Both the position numbers and the translations under genes were made by a program. Source: Amaurobius ferox (lineage: Eukaryota; Arthropoda; Arachnida; Araneae; Amaurobiidae). Taken from it: a DNA stretch of 64,000 nucleotides. This document shows, one piece after another, positions 24,967 to 36,917 of this stretch. The notes under the pieces were generated by a model, which saw nothing but the letters and a program-made list of their open reading frames with translations, had not been told where the DNA came from and ran no database searches. The DNA is taken from NCBI GenBank assembly GCA_951213105.1, contig OX578144.1, forward strand, positions 87,521,515 through 87,585,514, given 5' to 3'. Within the stretch, counting starts at the first letter, position 1; the number at the start of each line of letters is the position of its first letter.

Positions 24967-26063
24967 ATGTTCGAACGTGACAAAAAGATGACACTTACAG
25001 GGAAAGAACGAGATGGATTGATAAAGCTGTTTTATCTGAACGGAGAAAATGCTGCCGAAGCAGTGCGAGTTTATCGGCGAAATCTTAAGCTAAGACGAGG
25101 CCTATGGTCTGTACTAACTGTACTTGATTTGGTAAAAAATTGAAGGAACTGGATGCACATGTGATAGACAGCGATCCAGACGACCATCTGTCTGTTCCTG
25201 TTGAAGTTTTTGCGGCAGTCTATAATACGATCACTGCAGGTCCATTGCGTACTGCAAGAAGTGTTGCCCGCAATTTGGATGTACCGAAAACCACAGTCCT
25301 CAAGCTTCTGCGCTCTATTCTGGGGATGTTTCCTTATCGATTCCAGCGCGTCCAGATGTTGCAACCTGGAGACGAGCAACAGCGTGTCGACATTGCAATT
25401 TTTTCCTCATCAGTTATGATGCAAAAGGTGGCCGCTGTAGATATTATGGACGGATGAGGCACATCTCTCCTTAACTGGGAGCGTAAATTCCAAAAACTGC
25501 GTTCACTGGGCTGACGAAAATCCTCACGATGAAGCACCTGTGCCTTTACACGAAGCTAAAGTGGCTGTGTGGTGCGGCATCGCAAGCACATTCGTTCTCG
25601 CTCCGTACTTCTTCGAAGGGGTCACTTCCAATGGTATGCAAACATGATCCATCACAGGTCCTCGGTATAAAACGATGTTGCAGAATTACGTAATTCCAGA
25701 ATTGCAGCATCGAATGTCGTTAATGACATTGTATGGCTGCAAGATGGTGCTCCTCCATACGTCGCTACATGTGTTCGACAAGTGCTGCAACAGAACTTTA
25801 GTGGTAGAGTCATCACCCATAACTTTGCAGTTTCGTGGCCACCGCGATCCCCCGACCTCACTCTGATGGATTTCTGGTTCCGTGGTTATCTGAAATCTAA
25901 GGTGTACACATCAAATCCACGAGATTTGTCAGAATTGAAAGATTCCATAAAACGTGAAGTTATACAGATTCCTTCTGCGATGTTACGTTCTTCATTATTG
26001 TCAACAATCTCCCGCATGCAATGCGTTATCGTCTGCGAAGGTGGGCACGTTGAAAACTTGTAA
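24967..26063 (+). pseudogene. mariner-superfamily transposase with DUF4817-like N-terminus
   Basis: The start at 24,967 (MFERDKKMTLTGKERDG) leads into FYLNGENAAEAVRVYRR, the N-terminal HTH (DUF4817-type) found with arthropod Tc/mariner-like transposases. The frame shifts at an A-run near 25,138 and continues as RTARSVARNLDVPKTTVLK (second HTH) to a stop at 25,457. It resumes in another frame with LWTDEAHLSLTGSVNSKN (first catalytic Asp) and VWCGIASTF. It shifts again near 25,650-25,740, then gives VWLQDGAPPY (second Asp), PPRSPDLTLMDFW (usual third acidic position in PDL) and a C-terminal stretch ending GGHVENL. At least three frameshifts make it inactive. Confidence 0.85.
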
Positions 26064-26083
26064 TTCCAATAATTTTTTTTCCC

Positions 26084-26419
26084 TCTCCTCTCTTGTGTTG
26101 CCATTGGTTCTTTACAATGCTCTTCTTTGCAAATGTTTTTACTGCGCCAATTTTTGTCATTCGTGTATCGTTCCAACGCCATTTATACGTTTTTCAATGC
26201 GCTGATCAATTTGCGCAGAAAAATAATGTGAGTGTTGCCGTTCGAAAATTTCGCAATTCTTTCACTGTAACCGTAACCGTGAGAGTTCTATTGTTTGAAA
26301 TCATCACAATCTCGAGCGCATACCTTCAAATAACAATATCTGAAATTTCCTTTCGATTGGTTGAGTGGATAGGCCGCTAGTGGTTCATATATCGGTGAAG
26401 TTTTTTTATGACCACTCTG
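26084..26419 (-). repeat. Right TIR of mariner-type element
   Basis: Inverted partner of 24,454-24,790. Ends TTATGACCACTCTG. Confidence 0.9.
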
Positions 26420-26864
26420 TATTTTCTAATAATCTTTTGGATCTGAAGCCCTGATATAAAACAAACGATGATTTGCAGTTGCCAATTCTTGGTTGAACAA
26501 TACGGCTAGAATCATAGAAAAATATGGCTAAATTTCATAGATCACCATTATAAGATGTTGCACGCTTCGATATTTTGCAGCTAGATTTAGCCATTTATAG
26601 ATATAAACTTTACAAAAAATAGCTCAATCATTCAATAAAATGACTAAGTTTACGACATTGTCAAATTAACTTTGTACTTATTAGAAATCAATACCATAGC
26701 GAGATCTCAAAATGATCTAATTTCCAGGTACATTTGACAATTTTAACAAATTTAAAAAATTGCCAAATTTATACAGCTTAAGGCACTTATGAAAGCCACC
26801 ATAGACCTTATGAAAGCTTGCTACCCTTAGTAACAGCAAGCTTACATATAAATACATGCTGCTT
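26420..26864. other. A+T-rich non-coding DNA
   Basis: Nothing recognised. Confidence 0.5.
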
Positions 26865-26965
26865 ACACGTAATTAAGAAATACATTTTAATTACACGTAA
26901 TTAAGCAATTAATTTTACACGTAATTAAGTAATTAATTTTACATGTAATTAAGTAACTAATATTA
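26865..26965 (+). repeat. ~28-bp tandem repeat, four copies
   Basis: The unit is close to TTACACGTAATTAAGTAATT, then AATTT. Confidence 0.9.
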
Positions 26966-27639
26966 ATTAGAGTGTAATCTAATTTTAAGCGTATAATACG
27001 ATAATACGAAGGGGGCAAAAGACATTGCGAACTCAAAAATTGAATTGCGACTATTTTTTACTACCGAGATTTAAATTATTAAGTTTCGTGATCATTGAAC
27101 CATAAATAATCCCCTTTTATGCATGATAATGTTACATTTTCACCTATGCTGCCATATTCAGAAAATATAAAATTTCGACGTTTTCGCATGAATTTAAAAA
27201 AAAATCTATCTAGTTCTAGATTTTTTATAACAAAGCCGAATATATAGTTTGATGGAAATCCATTAATATTTATGGCATGTATCGTGCACACAAAAAATTG
27301 ACTACAGACAAACATGTGACCATCAGTCTAATAATAGTCAAAACGTATCCGGGAGGTCCTTAAGCATATATTGGCATTAAAATATGAATGTATAATATAA
27401 TAAACGTATAATGTAATAAATGTTTAATGTGATATATATATAATAAAATACTCTCATACACCTTACGGATATTAATTTTAATTTTTAATGAACTAGTTCT
27501 TGAAAATTTCTGGTAAATATTGTTCCACAACAAATATTTTTTACTTCAGCAAGCCACTTCTCAACATATTTTACCATATTTGATATTAATGTTTTCCACT
27601 TGAAAAGTAGTTTACATTTGAGTGATCTGGATTCAAACA
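26966..27639. other. A+T-rich non-coding DNA
   Basis: No gene. Short AATGTAATAAATGT-type duplications near 27,395-27,440. Confidence 0.5.
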
Positions 27640-28040
27640 ATGGATAACTTGATTTAATTTTATCATGCGCATATTTTTACACTAAGAGAACTCTGCGAAA
27701 ACGTTTCATAAAGTGCCCCTCGTCGGCAAGAAAAGGTTACAGCTATAAATAATTCAGTTTTGTAAAGTAGTTGAAGCCAAAGAACTATTGAAAAATACTT
27801 TTTCTTATTTGGAAAAATTTCTGTTTCTCATTTACCCTCCGAAACGTCGTTAGACGGCGAGACTAAAATGGAAAATGCTTTTATAAATTTGCATAATGAC
27901 ACCGAAACAATGTTTATAAGTGTTCGTTGTTGAATAACATTAGGCAAGCAGTCGATATAATTTTTTGGCTTTTGAAAAATATACATTTGAAGTTCTAGAA
28001 CTAAAGCAATTTTTAAGCTGTGATGCTAATTTTACATAAC
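27640..28040 (+). repeat. Dispersed ~400-bp unit, copy 3 of 3
   Basis: Closest to the copy at 19,025: GGATAACTTGATTTAATTTT, TATAAATTTGCATAATGAC, GTTGAATAACATTAGGCAAG and TGTGATGCTAATT all recur in order. Confidence 0.8.
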
Positions 28041-28673
28041 TATTCCTTGTTTGTGTTACATATAAAGTTTTGAATAAAATTTCTATATATAATTATAAAT
28101 TTTTGTGAAAAATATGTACTTTTTACAATGATCCCTTTATAAAAATAAAACATGCCCAATAAGGAATTTGGGAAGTATTCCAAAAGAATAAAAAATATTT
28201 GTGAAAAATTGTATACACCTAATACATGGGGATAAAAAAGTCACGCACATGAAATTTTAAAATTACATAATGAACCCGAAATATTGAAATTGTAGAATAA
28301 TTTCCCATTAGGTGACGTTACTATACTCTAAAAAATGCGTCAAAAAGATCTGCTGGTTTTAATCCGTTAAACGCGTATCACAGAACATTTTTTTTCTGTC
28401 TAAGGATATGGTATTTTCCTAGAGTAAAATGTTTTTGTTTTTTTTTAATTTTAGAGCAAAAATATTCAAGTCAATTTTATAGTCATTGAAGAATTCCAGA
28501 AGAGTTCATTAAAGACTTTTCTCAACGCAGTTTCTATTTCAGATAATATATCCTGAGCTAAAATATTAATAATTTGTGCAGATAAAGTGAACCTGCCTGT
28601 TCTTACTTGAACTTCACCACATTCAGTTTCTTGAAAAATTTTTACTAACCACTTAATTGTTGAATTGTTACGG
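28041..28673. other. A+T-rich non-coding DNA
   Basis: Nothing recognised. Confidence 0.5.
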
Positions 28674-28956
28674 GTTGTTGTTGTTCGATCCAGACCATCT
28701 GTCTGACCATAAGGTGTTGGACGGCCGGGACGTTCCACCCAATTTAGCTTGGAACCCAGTGGGTACCGCATCCACAGGGGACGTATCCTACTTCTCCTAC
28801 CACCAACCCCTCGGAAGGACTTACGGACCCACATATTTAATGTTTCCGTACTCCGCGTGAATATGAGGACTGTTTGACATATGAGGCAAAACCGATAATC
28901 GAACTCGGGTCATCCGAGTGCATTTCCAGATCACTAACCACTAGGATGTCCCACCC
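28674..28956 (-). mobile_element. tRNA-derived SINE, near full length
   Basis: On the minus strand it begins with a tRNA-like head (TAGTGGTTAGTGATCTGG as A box region, CCCGAGTTCGATTATC as B box). It runs through the family body (GGACGGCCGGGACG near the end) and finishes with a TTG-repeat tail on the plus strand (28,674-28,685). Same family as 53,131-53,406. Confidence 0.85.
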
Positions 28957-28978
28957 TTAAGCGAGCCTTTCTCCTGAG

Positions 28979-29130
28979 ACCCAGACCGACCGACCTACCA
29001 GAAAGGTATAAAGTATATGTACGGACGACCGGGAAGTGCCACCTAACATAGACCGGAACCAAGTGGGGGAGACATCCACAGAGACAGTACCCTACCACCA
29101 ACCTCTCGGAAGGCCTTACGGGCTCACGTG
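28979..29130 (-). mobile_element. SINE copy lacking the tRNA head
   Basis: Body and tail of the same family (CCAGACCGACCGACCTACCA to GGGCTCACGTG). The 5' half is missing, as expected of an incomplete reverse-transcription product. Confidence 0.82.
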
Positions 29131-29615
29131 TTCTGAGCCAATCCTTGTCGAAAGTCATAAAAAAATCATAGCTCGAAAATCCTTTCGATTTAAATCCATG
29201 TTTTGTTACTACATTATTAACTTCAAAAGGACGCCGTAAAAATAATTTTATAGCATTTATCATTATTTAACATCCAATGTTCAATTGAAAGTTCAATTTT
29301 TAAAAATCGCCTTCACTGAAAGCTGCTGTTTTTAGTATTGACTCAGTGTAAAACCAAAGTACTAGATATCTTAATCTAATATCTACCAATTTTCCACCAC
29401 AGTTATAAATAAAATCATTATTCATTGTTTATATATTACCAATAAAAATATTAGATAATTTTATATTTAAAATTTAAGGAAGTTAATTTCAAACATTGTG
29501 TTACATATACCGTCGTCAAATAAATTGTGTTTACTCCAATCCCAGAATTGCAAGAATAGAAAAATTTATTGTTAAATTATTTAATAAAAATGAAAGGTTT
29601 CTGTGATCTGTAAGG
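29131..29615. other. A+T-rich non-coding DNA
   Basis: Nothing recognised. Confidence 0.5.
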
Positions 29616-31415
29616 TAGCCTGTATTCTATATCCCAGAGGATAGTAGGAATTCTTAATCCTAACAGCTTAATTGTTCTGTGGGATACTCAGAATTGATCA
29701 GCAGAACATTTGATGACGATGAGACACAGACCGTCCGACCTACCAGAAAGGTGTAAGGTAACTGTTTGGACGGCCGGGAAGTGTCACCCAATTTAAACCA
29801 GAACCCAGTGGGAAAGGCATCCACAGGGACCGTGCCATCCTTCCCTTACCACCAACCTGTCGGAAGGACTTAAGGACCCACATGTTGTTAGAATTCCTTA
29901 TTCTACATGTAAGACAGTTGGAGGTCTTTATCCTATAGAAAATCTGGAATTATTTACGCTACAGGGCAGCTTCAACTATTTATTCTATACGGCCGCTTGA
30001 TTTTTTTCTACAATACAGTTAGAATATTTTGTCCAACATGACCGCTGAATTTTTTTTTATCCTAGAATTGAACGTCAGTTTTTAAACTTTAAAGCAGTTT
30101 GTATTCTTCACCCTATAGCGCAGCTTGAATTAGTTTTTAAATAAAACAGCTGGAATTATCCTATATGATCGCTTGATATATTTCCTCTAGAGCAAAGCGG
30201 GAATTTGTTATCCTAGAAAACAAATTTAAATATTTATTCTGTAGGACAATTAGACTCATTTATCCTTCTGAATAGCTGGAATTCTTTATCCCATGCGATT
30301 GCTGGAATTACTAACCTTATGAGATGCCTAGAATATCTTATCTTACAGGACAGCTTGGATTTTTATACTATAGAAAGTTAGCATGCTTGGATTTTTATAC
30401 TATAGAAAGTTAACATGCATTATACTAAATTGAACTTTAAATTATTTATGATATGCGGCAACTTGAAATATTTGTTCTACAAGACATCTTAAATGCATTA
30501 GCTTACAGGACCTTCGGAATTTTTTCCCTACAGTAAAGCTTGAATTCGTTAATGCAACGTTACAGTTTAAATATTTTACTCTACAAGACAGCTGAAACTA
30601 TGTATTCCTATATAACAGCTTAAATTATTTTTCCTTTCGGACAAATTTAATTTTTTATCCCGTATGATAACTTGAATTATGTTTTATACGATAGAAAAGT
30701 CTGGATTATTTATCCTAAAGGATACCTTTAATTATTTTTACTATAGAAAAGCTAGGATACTTTTTCCTAAAGTGCAGATTAAATTATTTGTGCTACGCTG
30801 CAAGTTAAATTATTTATCCTACAGGCCATCTTGGCCTGCAGTTGGCTTACAGGATCTTTAGAACCCCACCCCATCCCCACCCACCGTAAAACCTGAATTC
30901 TATATATTACATTACAGTTTATATCCTTTATAGATCAGCTGAAATTCTTTATTCATATCATATAAAATCTTGAATTATTAATCATATCGGGTAAATTTTA
31001 TTTTTTATCCTGTAAGATAGCTTGAATTGTTTATACTTCAGGACAGCCGGGATTTTTATACTATAAAACAAGCTAGGGATTCTTTATCCTAAAATTCCAA
31101 CTTCAATTATTTATGTTACGTGGCAACTTGAATTTTTTTATCCTACAGGGCATTTTTAATTTATTAACTTACATGATCTTTGGAAAAATAAATTCCGTAC
31201 AGTAAAGCTTGAATTCCTTATAATACGGGATAGTTTATATCCTTTATTCTACAGGGCAACTGAAATTATTTATGACTATGTAAAATATTGAATTCTTTAT
31301 CTTATAGGACACATTTAATATTTTATCCTATAGGATAACATGACTTATTTATCCTTCAGAACATCTGGAATTATTTATCCTAAAAGATAGCTGGAATTAT
31401 TTATCCTACAGCGTA
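29616..31415 (+). repeat. ~29-bp degenerate minisatellite, about 1.8 kb
   Basis: The unit approximates ACAGCTTGAATTATTTATCC, then TATAGG. Roughly 50-60 diverged copies can be followed, recognised by TATCCTA/TATCCTAC and GAATT at regular offsets. A SINE interrupts the array near its left end. No long open frame crosses it. Confidence 0.9.
29725..29884 (-). mobile_element. SINE copy inside minisatellite
   Basis: 5'-truncated member of the same SINE family (CAGACCGTCCGACCTACCAG to GGACCCACATG), lacking the tRNA-like head. Confidence 0.85.
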
Positions 31416-31904
31416 AGTAACTATACAAGTAACTGTATCTGTGTAAGTAACTATGCACCACTAGTAGTACTCCATTACTACTAGTAGAATACTAGTAGTA
31501 CTCCATACCATTTATTTGTACTGATTACTTGAAATCTATAGATAGTCCAGTTGAACGTTTTAAACATCAGTAATTTGTATCAATATGTTACCACTTGCAA
31601 CAACAGTATATTAGCATACATAAGATCCCGACTATTGATTTAGAGTGCAGACATTTACTCTATACACATTTGTATGCGAAACCGACTACCATAACATTGA
31701 AGGTACTTCTCAGCCTTTATATTTCAAAACCCTCATTGTTCAGCAAATTCATGAATGAAACATATTTTAAAAGTGAGGCCTGCATTAATTCTGGAGTTTG
31801 GAAAATTGTATTTCTGATATGGCTGCAAGTATTCTTTTTATATTAGATAAACGTTAGAAATGGTATGTTAATTTATGTTAGCAAAGTGGCGAATATCGTA
31901 TCCT
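31416..31904. other. A+T-rich DNA with a small hairpin
   Basis: CTAGTAGTA (31,461-31,469) pairs with TACTACTAG (31,476-31,484) and the motif repeats to about 31,505. Otherwise no feature. The 83-codon frame at 31,595 is unsupported. Confidence 0.5.
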
Positions 31905-32245
31905 GTATAATAATTTTCAATTGAATACGGATCGATTTTATTCTATTGCAGGAAGAATATGAATAACACGAATCGATTTAATTTAATTACAGGAAGAATA
32001 TCTATAATACCCCGATCAATTCAATTTAATTAAAGGAAGAACATCTGTATCAGAATCGATTTAATTTAGTTACAGGAAGAATATTTATGATGTAAATAGA
32101 TTTAATTTAATTACAGGAAGAGCATTTATGATGCGAATCGATTTTATTTAATTACAGGAAGAATATATAATACAGATAAATATAATATAATTAGAGAAAG
32201 AACATCTATAACAATGATCGATTAAATTTAATTACAGAACAGAGT
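31905..32245 (+). repeat. ~42-bp tandem repeat, seven to eight copies
   Basis: The unit is close to GATTTAATTTAATTACAGGA plus AGAATATTTATGATGCGAATC. Anchors AGGAAGA recur at about 31,950, 31,991, 32,034, 32,078, 32,116 and 32,157. Confidence 0.9.
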
Positions 32246-32582
32246 GACTATAAATAATTATATACTCATAGACTATTCTTGAAACAAGAATGGCGCCCTC
32301 AATTCAGACACCAATATTCCTGTAACAGTTTCAGAATTTTACCGTCTTTTAGCATGAAATTCTGAAAATGAATTTTGAGAACGTTCTATTTAGGGGAGTA
32401 TAAACTTGTCATTGCAGCTTCGTGCAGTTTGTGCTCTTATTACTTTCCTTATATACATAGTATAGGTAATGTATAAAGAAAGTATTGTGACGGGGTCGAA
32501 AATTCGAATTCGAGTTTTCGATGGAAAAGCACGTTTCAATCATTCCTGAATACGAATTAAACCTTTTTGAGGTAATACCTTT

Positions 32583-32766
32583 GTGTGTGTGTGTGTGAAA
32601 TTATGTGTGCGTGTGTATGTGTCTGTGTGTGCGCGTGAGTGTGTGTGTGTGTGTATAAGAGTGTGTGCGTGTGTGTGTATGTGTATAAGAGTGAGTGCGT
32701 GTGTGTATGTGTATAAGAGTGTGTGCGCGTGTGTGTATGTGTATAAGAGTGTGTGCGTGTGTGTGT
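32583..32766. repeat. (TG)n with higher-order ~33-bp repeats
   Basis: TG-rich block with four copies of a TGTGTATAAGAGTGTGTGCG-type unit. It lies inside the element's 5' region, the usual place of the simple repeat in this family. Confidence 0.92.
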
Positions 32767-33287
32767 CGGTGAATCTGTGGAGACGATAGCTCCCGAACTA
32801 ACAGAACGAAATTTAGAACGAAATCGAACGAAATTTGATACAAAAATTACAATCCGTGGTTACTGAAAGCCTATTTATTTAAAAGTGTTCAATCAAATGT
32901 TCAGACCTCCAAAATTTTCGAGTGAATTTTTTTTAAAAATCAAAAACTCAAAACCTTTAATAAAGTTACGCAAATAGTCATTTCTTATGTAATTTTTCCT
33001 TTGAAAACAATTGATATAAACGCTAAAACGAACCGATCTCCAGATATTGCCCATTTCTCAAACAGATGTATTAAAAAATTTTATATAATAATAAAAAAAA
33101 ATAAAAAGTAATATGAAATACGTTAACTTTTCATATGTAATATCATGCGATACATTTGGTGACATCATTCTCGAGGATCTAGCGCTTTCCATTCATAAGA
33201 AAATACAATTTGGGTAAAACTTTTGTATTTGAACGGCAATACCCATTTATCTTCTATAAGAATAACTTATTTCTCCGTCCATAACAC

Positions 33288-34060
33288 TTGACGATATTTT
33301 GGCGACGAATTGGGATAAATGTCGCGAACTTCGTGCCTTTTTAAATGTTGCCAAATTAATGAAAATATAGACAAATTGATAAAAATGACGCTAAATCAAT
33401 GAAAATCACGACTAATTGACGAAAATCCAATATCTTGAAAATAATACAAGCATCTACTATAAGAATAACATATTTTTCCATACGTTACATTTGGCTAAAT
33501 TTTGCTGATAAACTTGTCGGAATATCTCCAACTTGCTGACTTTTTAAATGTTGCCAAATTGACGAAAATGTCACCCAATTGATAAAAATTCGTCAAATTG
33601 ATGGTACCGACGCTAAATCAAGGCACTGACGACTAATTGAATTTAATATCTTGGAAAGAATATAAGAGTAGGTTATAAGAATAACCCATTTCTTCGTTCG
33701 TCCGTCTGCCCGTAACGCTTGGTGAGAAATTTAGTGTTATTTCGCCAACTTTGAAACTATTTTAAATGTTGCCAAAGTGACAAAAATGTCTCCAAATTGA
33801 TAATAATGACTCCAATTGGGAAGCAATGTTTCGCAAATTCTGATTTCCTTCATATATGACTGGCATACTTTCTAATATAAAAGAAATGCTTTTCTCTCCG
33901 TTTGTGTGTTACACTTGCTGATGCATTTGGCGAACTTGGCGAATAATCTAGTATCGCCAATTTATCGATATTTCACCCCAGATTGACAAAAATATCGACA
34001 AAATTGCAAAAATGAATGTAAATAACGCCTAATTGATGAATTAATTATTGAAATATTTTA
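33288..34060 (+). repeat. Four tandem ~205-bp GGCGAC/GTCGCC modules
   Basis: Module starts near 33,288, 33,489, 33,718 and 33,911. Each runs TTTTGGCGACGAA... AAATGTTGCCAAATT... GACGCTAAATCAATGAAAAT... TATAAGAATAACTTATTTCT. The first half carries mainly GGCGAC and the second half its complement GTCGCC or relatives. Confidence 0.8.
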
Positions 34061-34111
34061 ATATATGAACTATGCTGCTTATTGAGGATGCTACCAATAT
34101 TGATAATTTTT

Positions 34112-34247
34112 ACTTTCCTTATATACATAATGTATAAGGAAAGTATTGTGACGGTGTCGAAAATTCGAATTCGAGTTTTCGACGGGAGAGCACGTTTCAA
34201 ACATCCCTCATCACGAATCAAACATTTTTGAAGTGATGTCTGTGTGT

Positions 34248-34290
<43 letters not shown>

Positions 34291-35084
34291 TATGTGTGTG
34301 TGTGTGTGTGTGTGTGTCAGTGAGTCTGTGGAGACGATAACTGACGAACGAATGAACCGATTCGAACCAAATTTGGTACAAAAATCACAATCCGTAAACA
34401 CTGGAAGCCTGTTGTTTTTATACGTAATCGAATGTTCAGAACCCCCCTAAATTTTCGAATGAAATTTTGAAAAAATCGTCAAAAAATCAAAACCGCTAAT
34501 AAAGTTACGCAAATAGACATTTCTTATGTAATTTTTCATTAGAAAGCGATTGGCATAAATTTTAGAACGCTAACATGAACCGTTCTCGAGATATTGTACA
34601 TTTTTCAAAAAAATTATGAAAAAGTCCCATGAAAAAAAAATTCCTATTGAGAAACATGTTCACTTTTCATATGTAATACCATGCGATAAATTGAGTGACA
34701 TCATTCTCGTGGATCTAGCTCGTTCCATTCATGAAAAAATATACTTTGAATAATACTTTTGTATTTGAACGCCAATAGTCATTTATCTGCTGTAAGAATA
34801 ACTTTTTTCTTAGTGCATAACGCTTGGCGAGATTTTGGCGACGAATTTGGCTGAATGTCGCCAACTTGGCGACTTTTTTGAAATGTTGCCAAATTAATGA
34901 AAATCTCGCCAAATGGATAAAAATGATGCTAAATCAATGAAAATGACGACTAATTGTCGAAAATTCAATATCTTGGAAAGAATATTAGTATCTACTATAA
35001 GAAAAACTTATTTTTTTACTGTAAAAGTAGTAAATTCATTACATTATATAAGGAAAGTCATGTGTTGCTCACATCAGATTTTTT
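34112..35084 (+). mobile_element. Hairpin-ended element (Helentron-like), complete nested copy
   Basis: The best-preserved copy. The 5' end ACTTTCCTTATATACATAAT forms a near-perfect hairpin with GTATAAGGAAAGT. Next come GACGGTGTCGAAAATTCGAA, a (TG)n block (34,242-34,318), ACGAACGAATGAACCGATTC, one GGCGAC/GTCGCC module, an inverted repeat of the 5' end (TTATATAAGGAAAGT, about 35,045-35,059), and a 3' stem-loop (ATGTG, loop TTGCT, CACAT) before a T run. About 970 bp, no coding capacity. Confidence 0.72.
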
Positions 35085-35285
35085 ATTTAGAGTTGGGCGA
35101 AATATAAGATAATTGAGCACTTTGAAATAGTTTTACATGTTGTCATCCGGAAAATCACCTAATGTACAATTTAATGTTAAAAACAGTGTACGGTCGATCT
35201 TATACATTATTTTTTGACTGTAAAAGGAGTAAATTCATTGCATTATATAAGGAAAGTCATGTGCTGCCCACATTAGATTATTTTA

Positions 35286-36124
35286 TTGCCGGCAGCCTAC
35301 TAAGACTGAATTTGTCTATTTCTGCAGAACAGAACTGAGCAAATTCTATATGTATACAGGAGTCAGACAAAACTCAGGAAATCTAACATAAAGTAGAAAT
35401 ACGTCGTAACAACGTGATTTTACTAACCTTAATTTCTTTTACATTTTCGGTAATGAAACAAAAATTCAGATCCGAAATTCTGTTCGGCGTTATCTGCATA
35501 CTTTAGCAAGTAAACATAAAATTGGACTAAAACGTATAAAATCAGCAAAATCTAGCACAATAGCATAAACTAATATTAAATCGTGTTATATTTTAGTGCT
35601 TTACAACACATGCATGCATCCTTTTTTTTGTATCAATGAATTAAATTTCTTTTAGAACTAAAGATCAAATGAATAGATACTTATAAAAGAGGCACACGCC
35701 AAGTTCTTTAGTAATAAATGTGTCATTTTATTATAAAAGGGTCACTATTATGATTAATGTAATGAAGGAACATATCTATGATTTATATCTGTCACATTTA
35801 AACATATTATATTACTCTGTATTATCTTTTCAGTGATAACTGCGGTGGTAAAAATAAAATGTACATTTTATTTTTGATGTATTTATTAGAAACTCAGAAA
35901 TTTGTTGAAGTAAATTACATTCCCCTATTACAAGCCATACTTCTATAGAATGTTATCTAGATTTTAGTGGTAATGAAATTAATTCTCATTAAAACAGACA
36001 AATTATATATAATCAATAAATACTACAACATGATACTGGAAAAAAGCCTACAAGATTTAAAATAAGCCAAGGTACGAGATCAAAAGGATAAGAGTTGAGG
36101 AAAACAAAGACGATAGAACATTAT
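35286..36124. other. A+T-rich non-coding DNA
   Basis: Nothing recognised. Confidence 0.5.
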
Positions 36125-36917
36125 AAAAAATCTGATGTGGGCAGCACATGACTTTTCCTGCAGACGTTCACGTTCTCTTTATTCTAATTACATTTATTTC
36201 ACTTTTAATTCAATTTTCGTTTTCATTCGGTAACCGGACTTATTTTCAAATATGACGTAGAGAAAATACGAAAAACTGAAATATCTCGAGAACGGCTAGT
36301 CCTAGTGTAGTGGGGTTGATCTTATTCTTTTCGTCGTTAAAAATACGTATTAAACAATCATTTATTGGATATATTTGAGTATGCCTAGTTCTTTAGTTTA
36401 GATTTTGACGATTTTTGCGGGCCATTTTGCAAAAAATGGCAGGTTATTTTTTTCTGAATCGCACCAAAATCTAATCAGCACCAGAGTAACCCACAGGTGA
36501 CTTATCTACCGTATTTTGTGAAATTCAGTCCATTAGTTTTTCATTTAGAGTGGATACAAGCTTTTGACCGACATTTCGCAAAAAAAGGCGGGTTCTTTTA
36601 TCCCAAATCGTACGCAAAACTAATCAGCACCAGACTAATTCACAAGTGACTTACCTACCAAATTTTGTGAAATTCGGTCCATTAGTTTTTTAGTTAGAGT
36701 GGATACAAAATCTGCACAGACAGACAGATAGACAGACACACAGACACACAGACAGACAGACACACAAACACACAGACACACACACAGACGCCACTCTAAA
36801 AATGGTTTTTTCGTATTCGAGGTCTTGAAACGTGTAGATCCGTCGAAAACTCGAGTTGCGATTTTCGACATGATTCCAATACTTTCCCTATACATTACCA
36901 TGTATTGCAGGGAAAGT
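36125..36917 (-). mobile_element. Hairpin-ended element, divergent subfamily, inverted
   Basis: Read on the minus strand: ACTTTCCCTGCAATACATGG with GTATAGGGAAAGT as a head hairpin, TTGGAATCATGTCGAAAATC, a TG/TCTG simple repeat (36,716-36,788), then two related blocks with CTGGTGCTGATTAG. It ends with GTCATGTGCTGCCCACATC, then AGATTTTTT. It lacks the GGCGAC module. Same subfamily as 1,401-3,388. Confidence 0.7.

Larger units (their letters stand above)
24454..26419 (+). mobile_element. mariner-superfamily transposon with long TIRs
   Basis: Terminal inverted repeats of about 335 bp (24,454-24,790 and 26,084-26,419) start CAGGGTGGTCATAA and CAGAGTGGTCATAA. They match, with substitutions, all the way in to ACAACACAGAGAGGAG. 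A broken transposase gene lies between them on the plus strand. The element is about 1.97 kb and holds a short SINE fragment in its 5' part. The TIRs are much longer than the ~30 bp of classical mariner. Confidence 0.88.
32440..35285 (+). mobile_element. Hairpin-ended element (Helentron-like), long copy with nested insert
   Basis: Head: ACTTTCCTTATATACATAG with an imperfect inverted arm GTATAAAGAAAGT, then TGACGGGGTCGAAAATTCGA and a (TG)n block. A body with TTAATAAAGTTACGC follows, then four tandem copies of the ~205-bp GGCGAC/GTCGCC module. The expected 3' end (TATATAAGGAAAGTCATGTG, then CTGCCCACATTAGA) is found only at 35,250-35,285, beyond a second complete element at 34,112-35,084. The second element is therefore nested in this one. 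No coding sequence. Confidence 0.7.
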
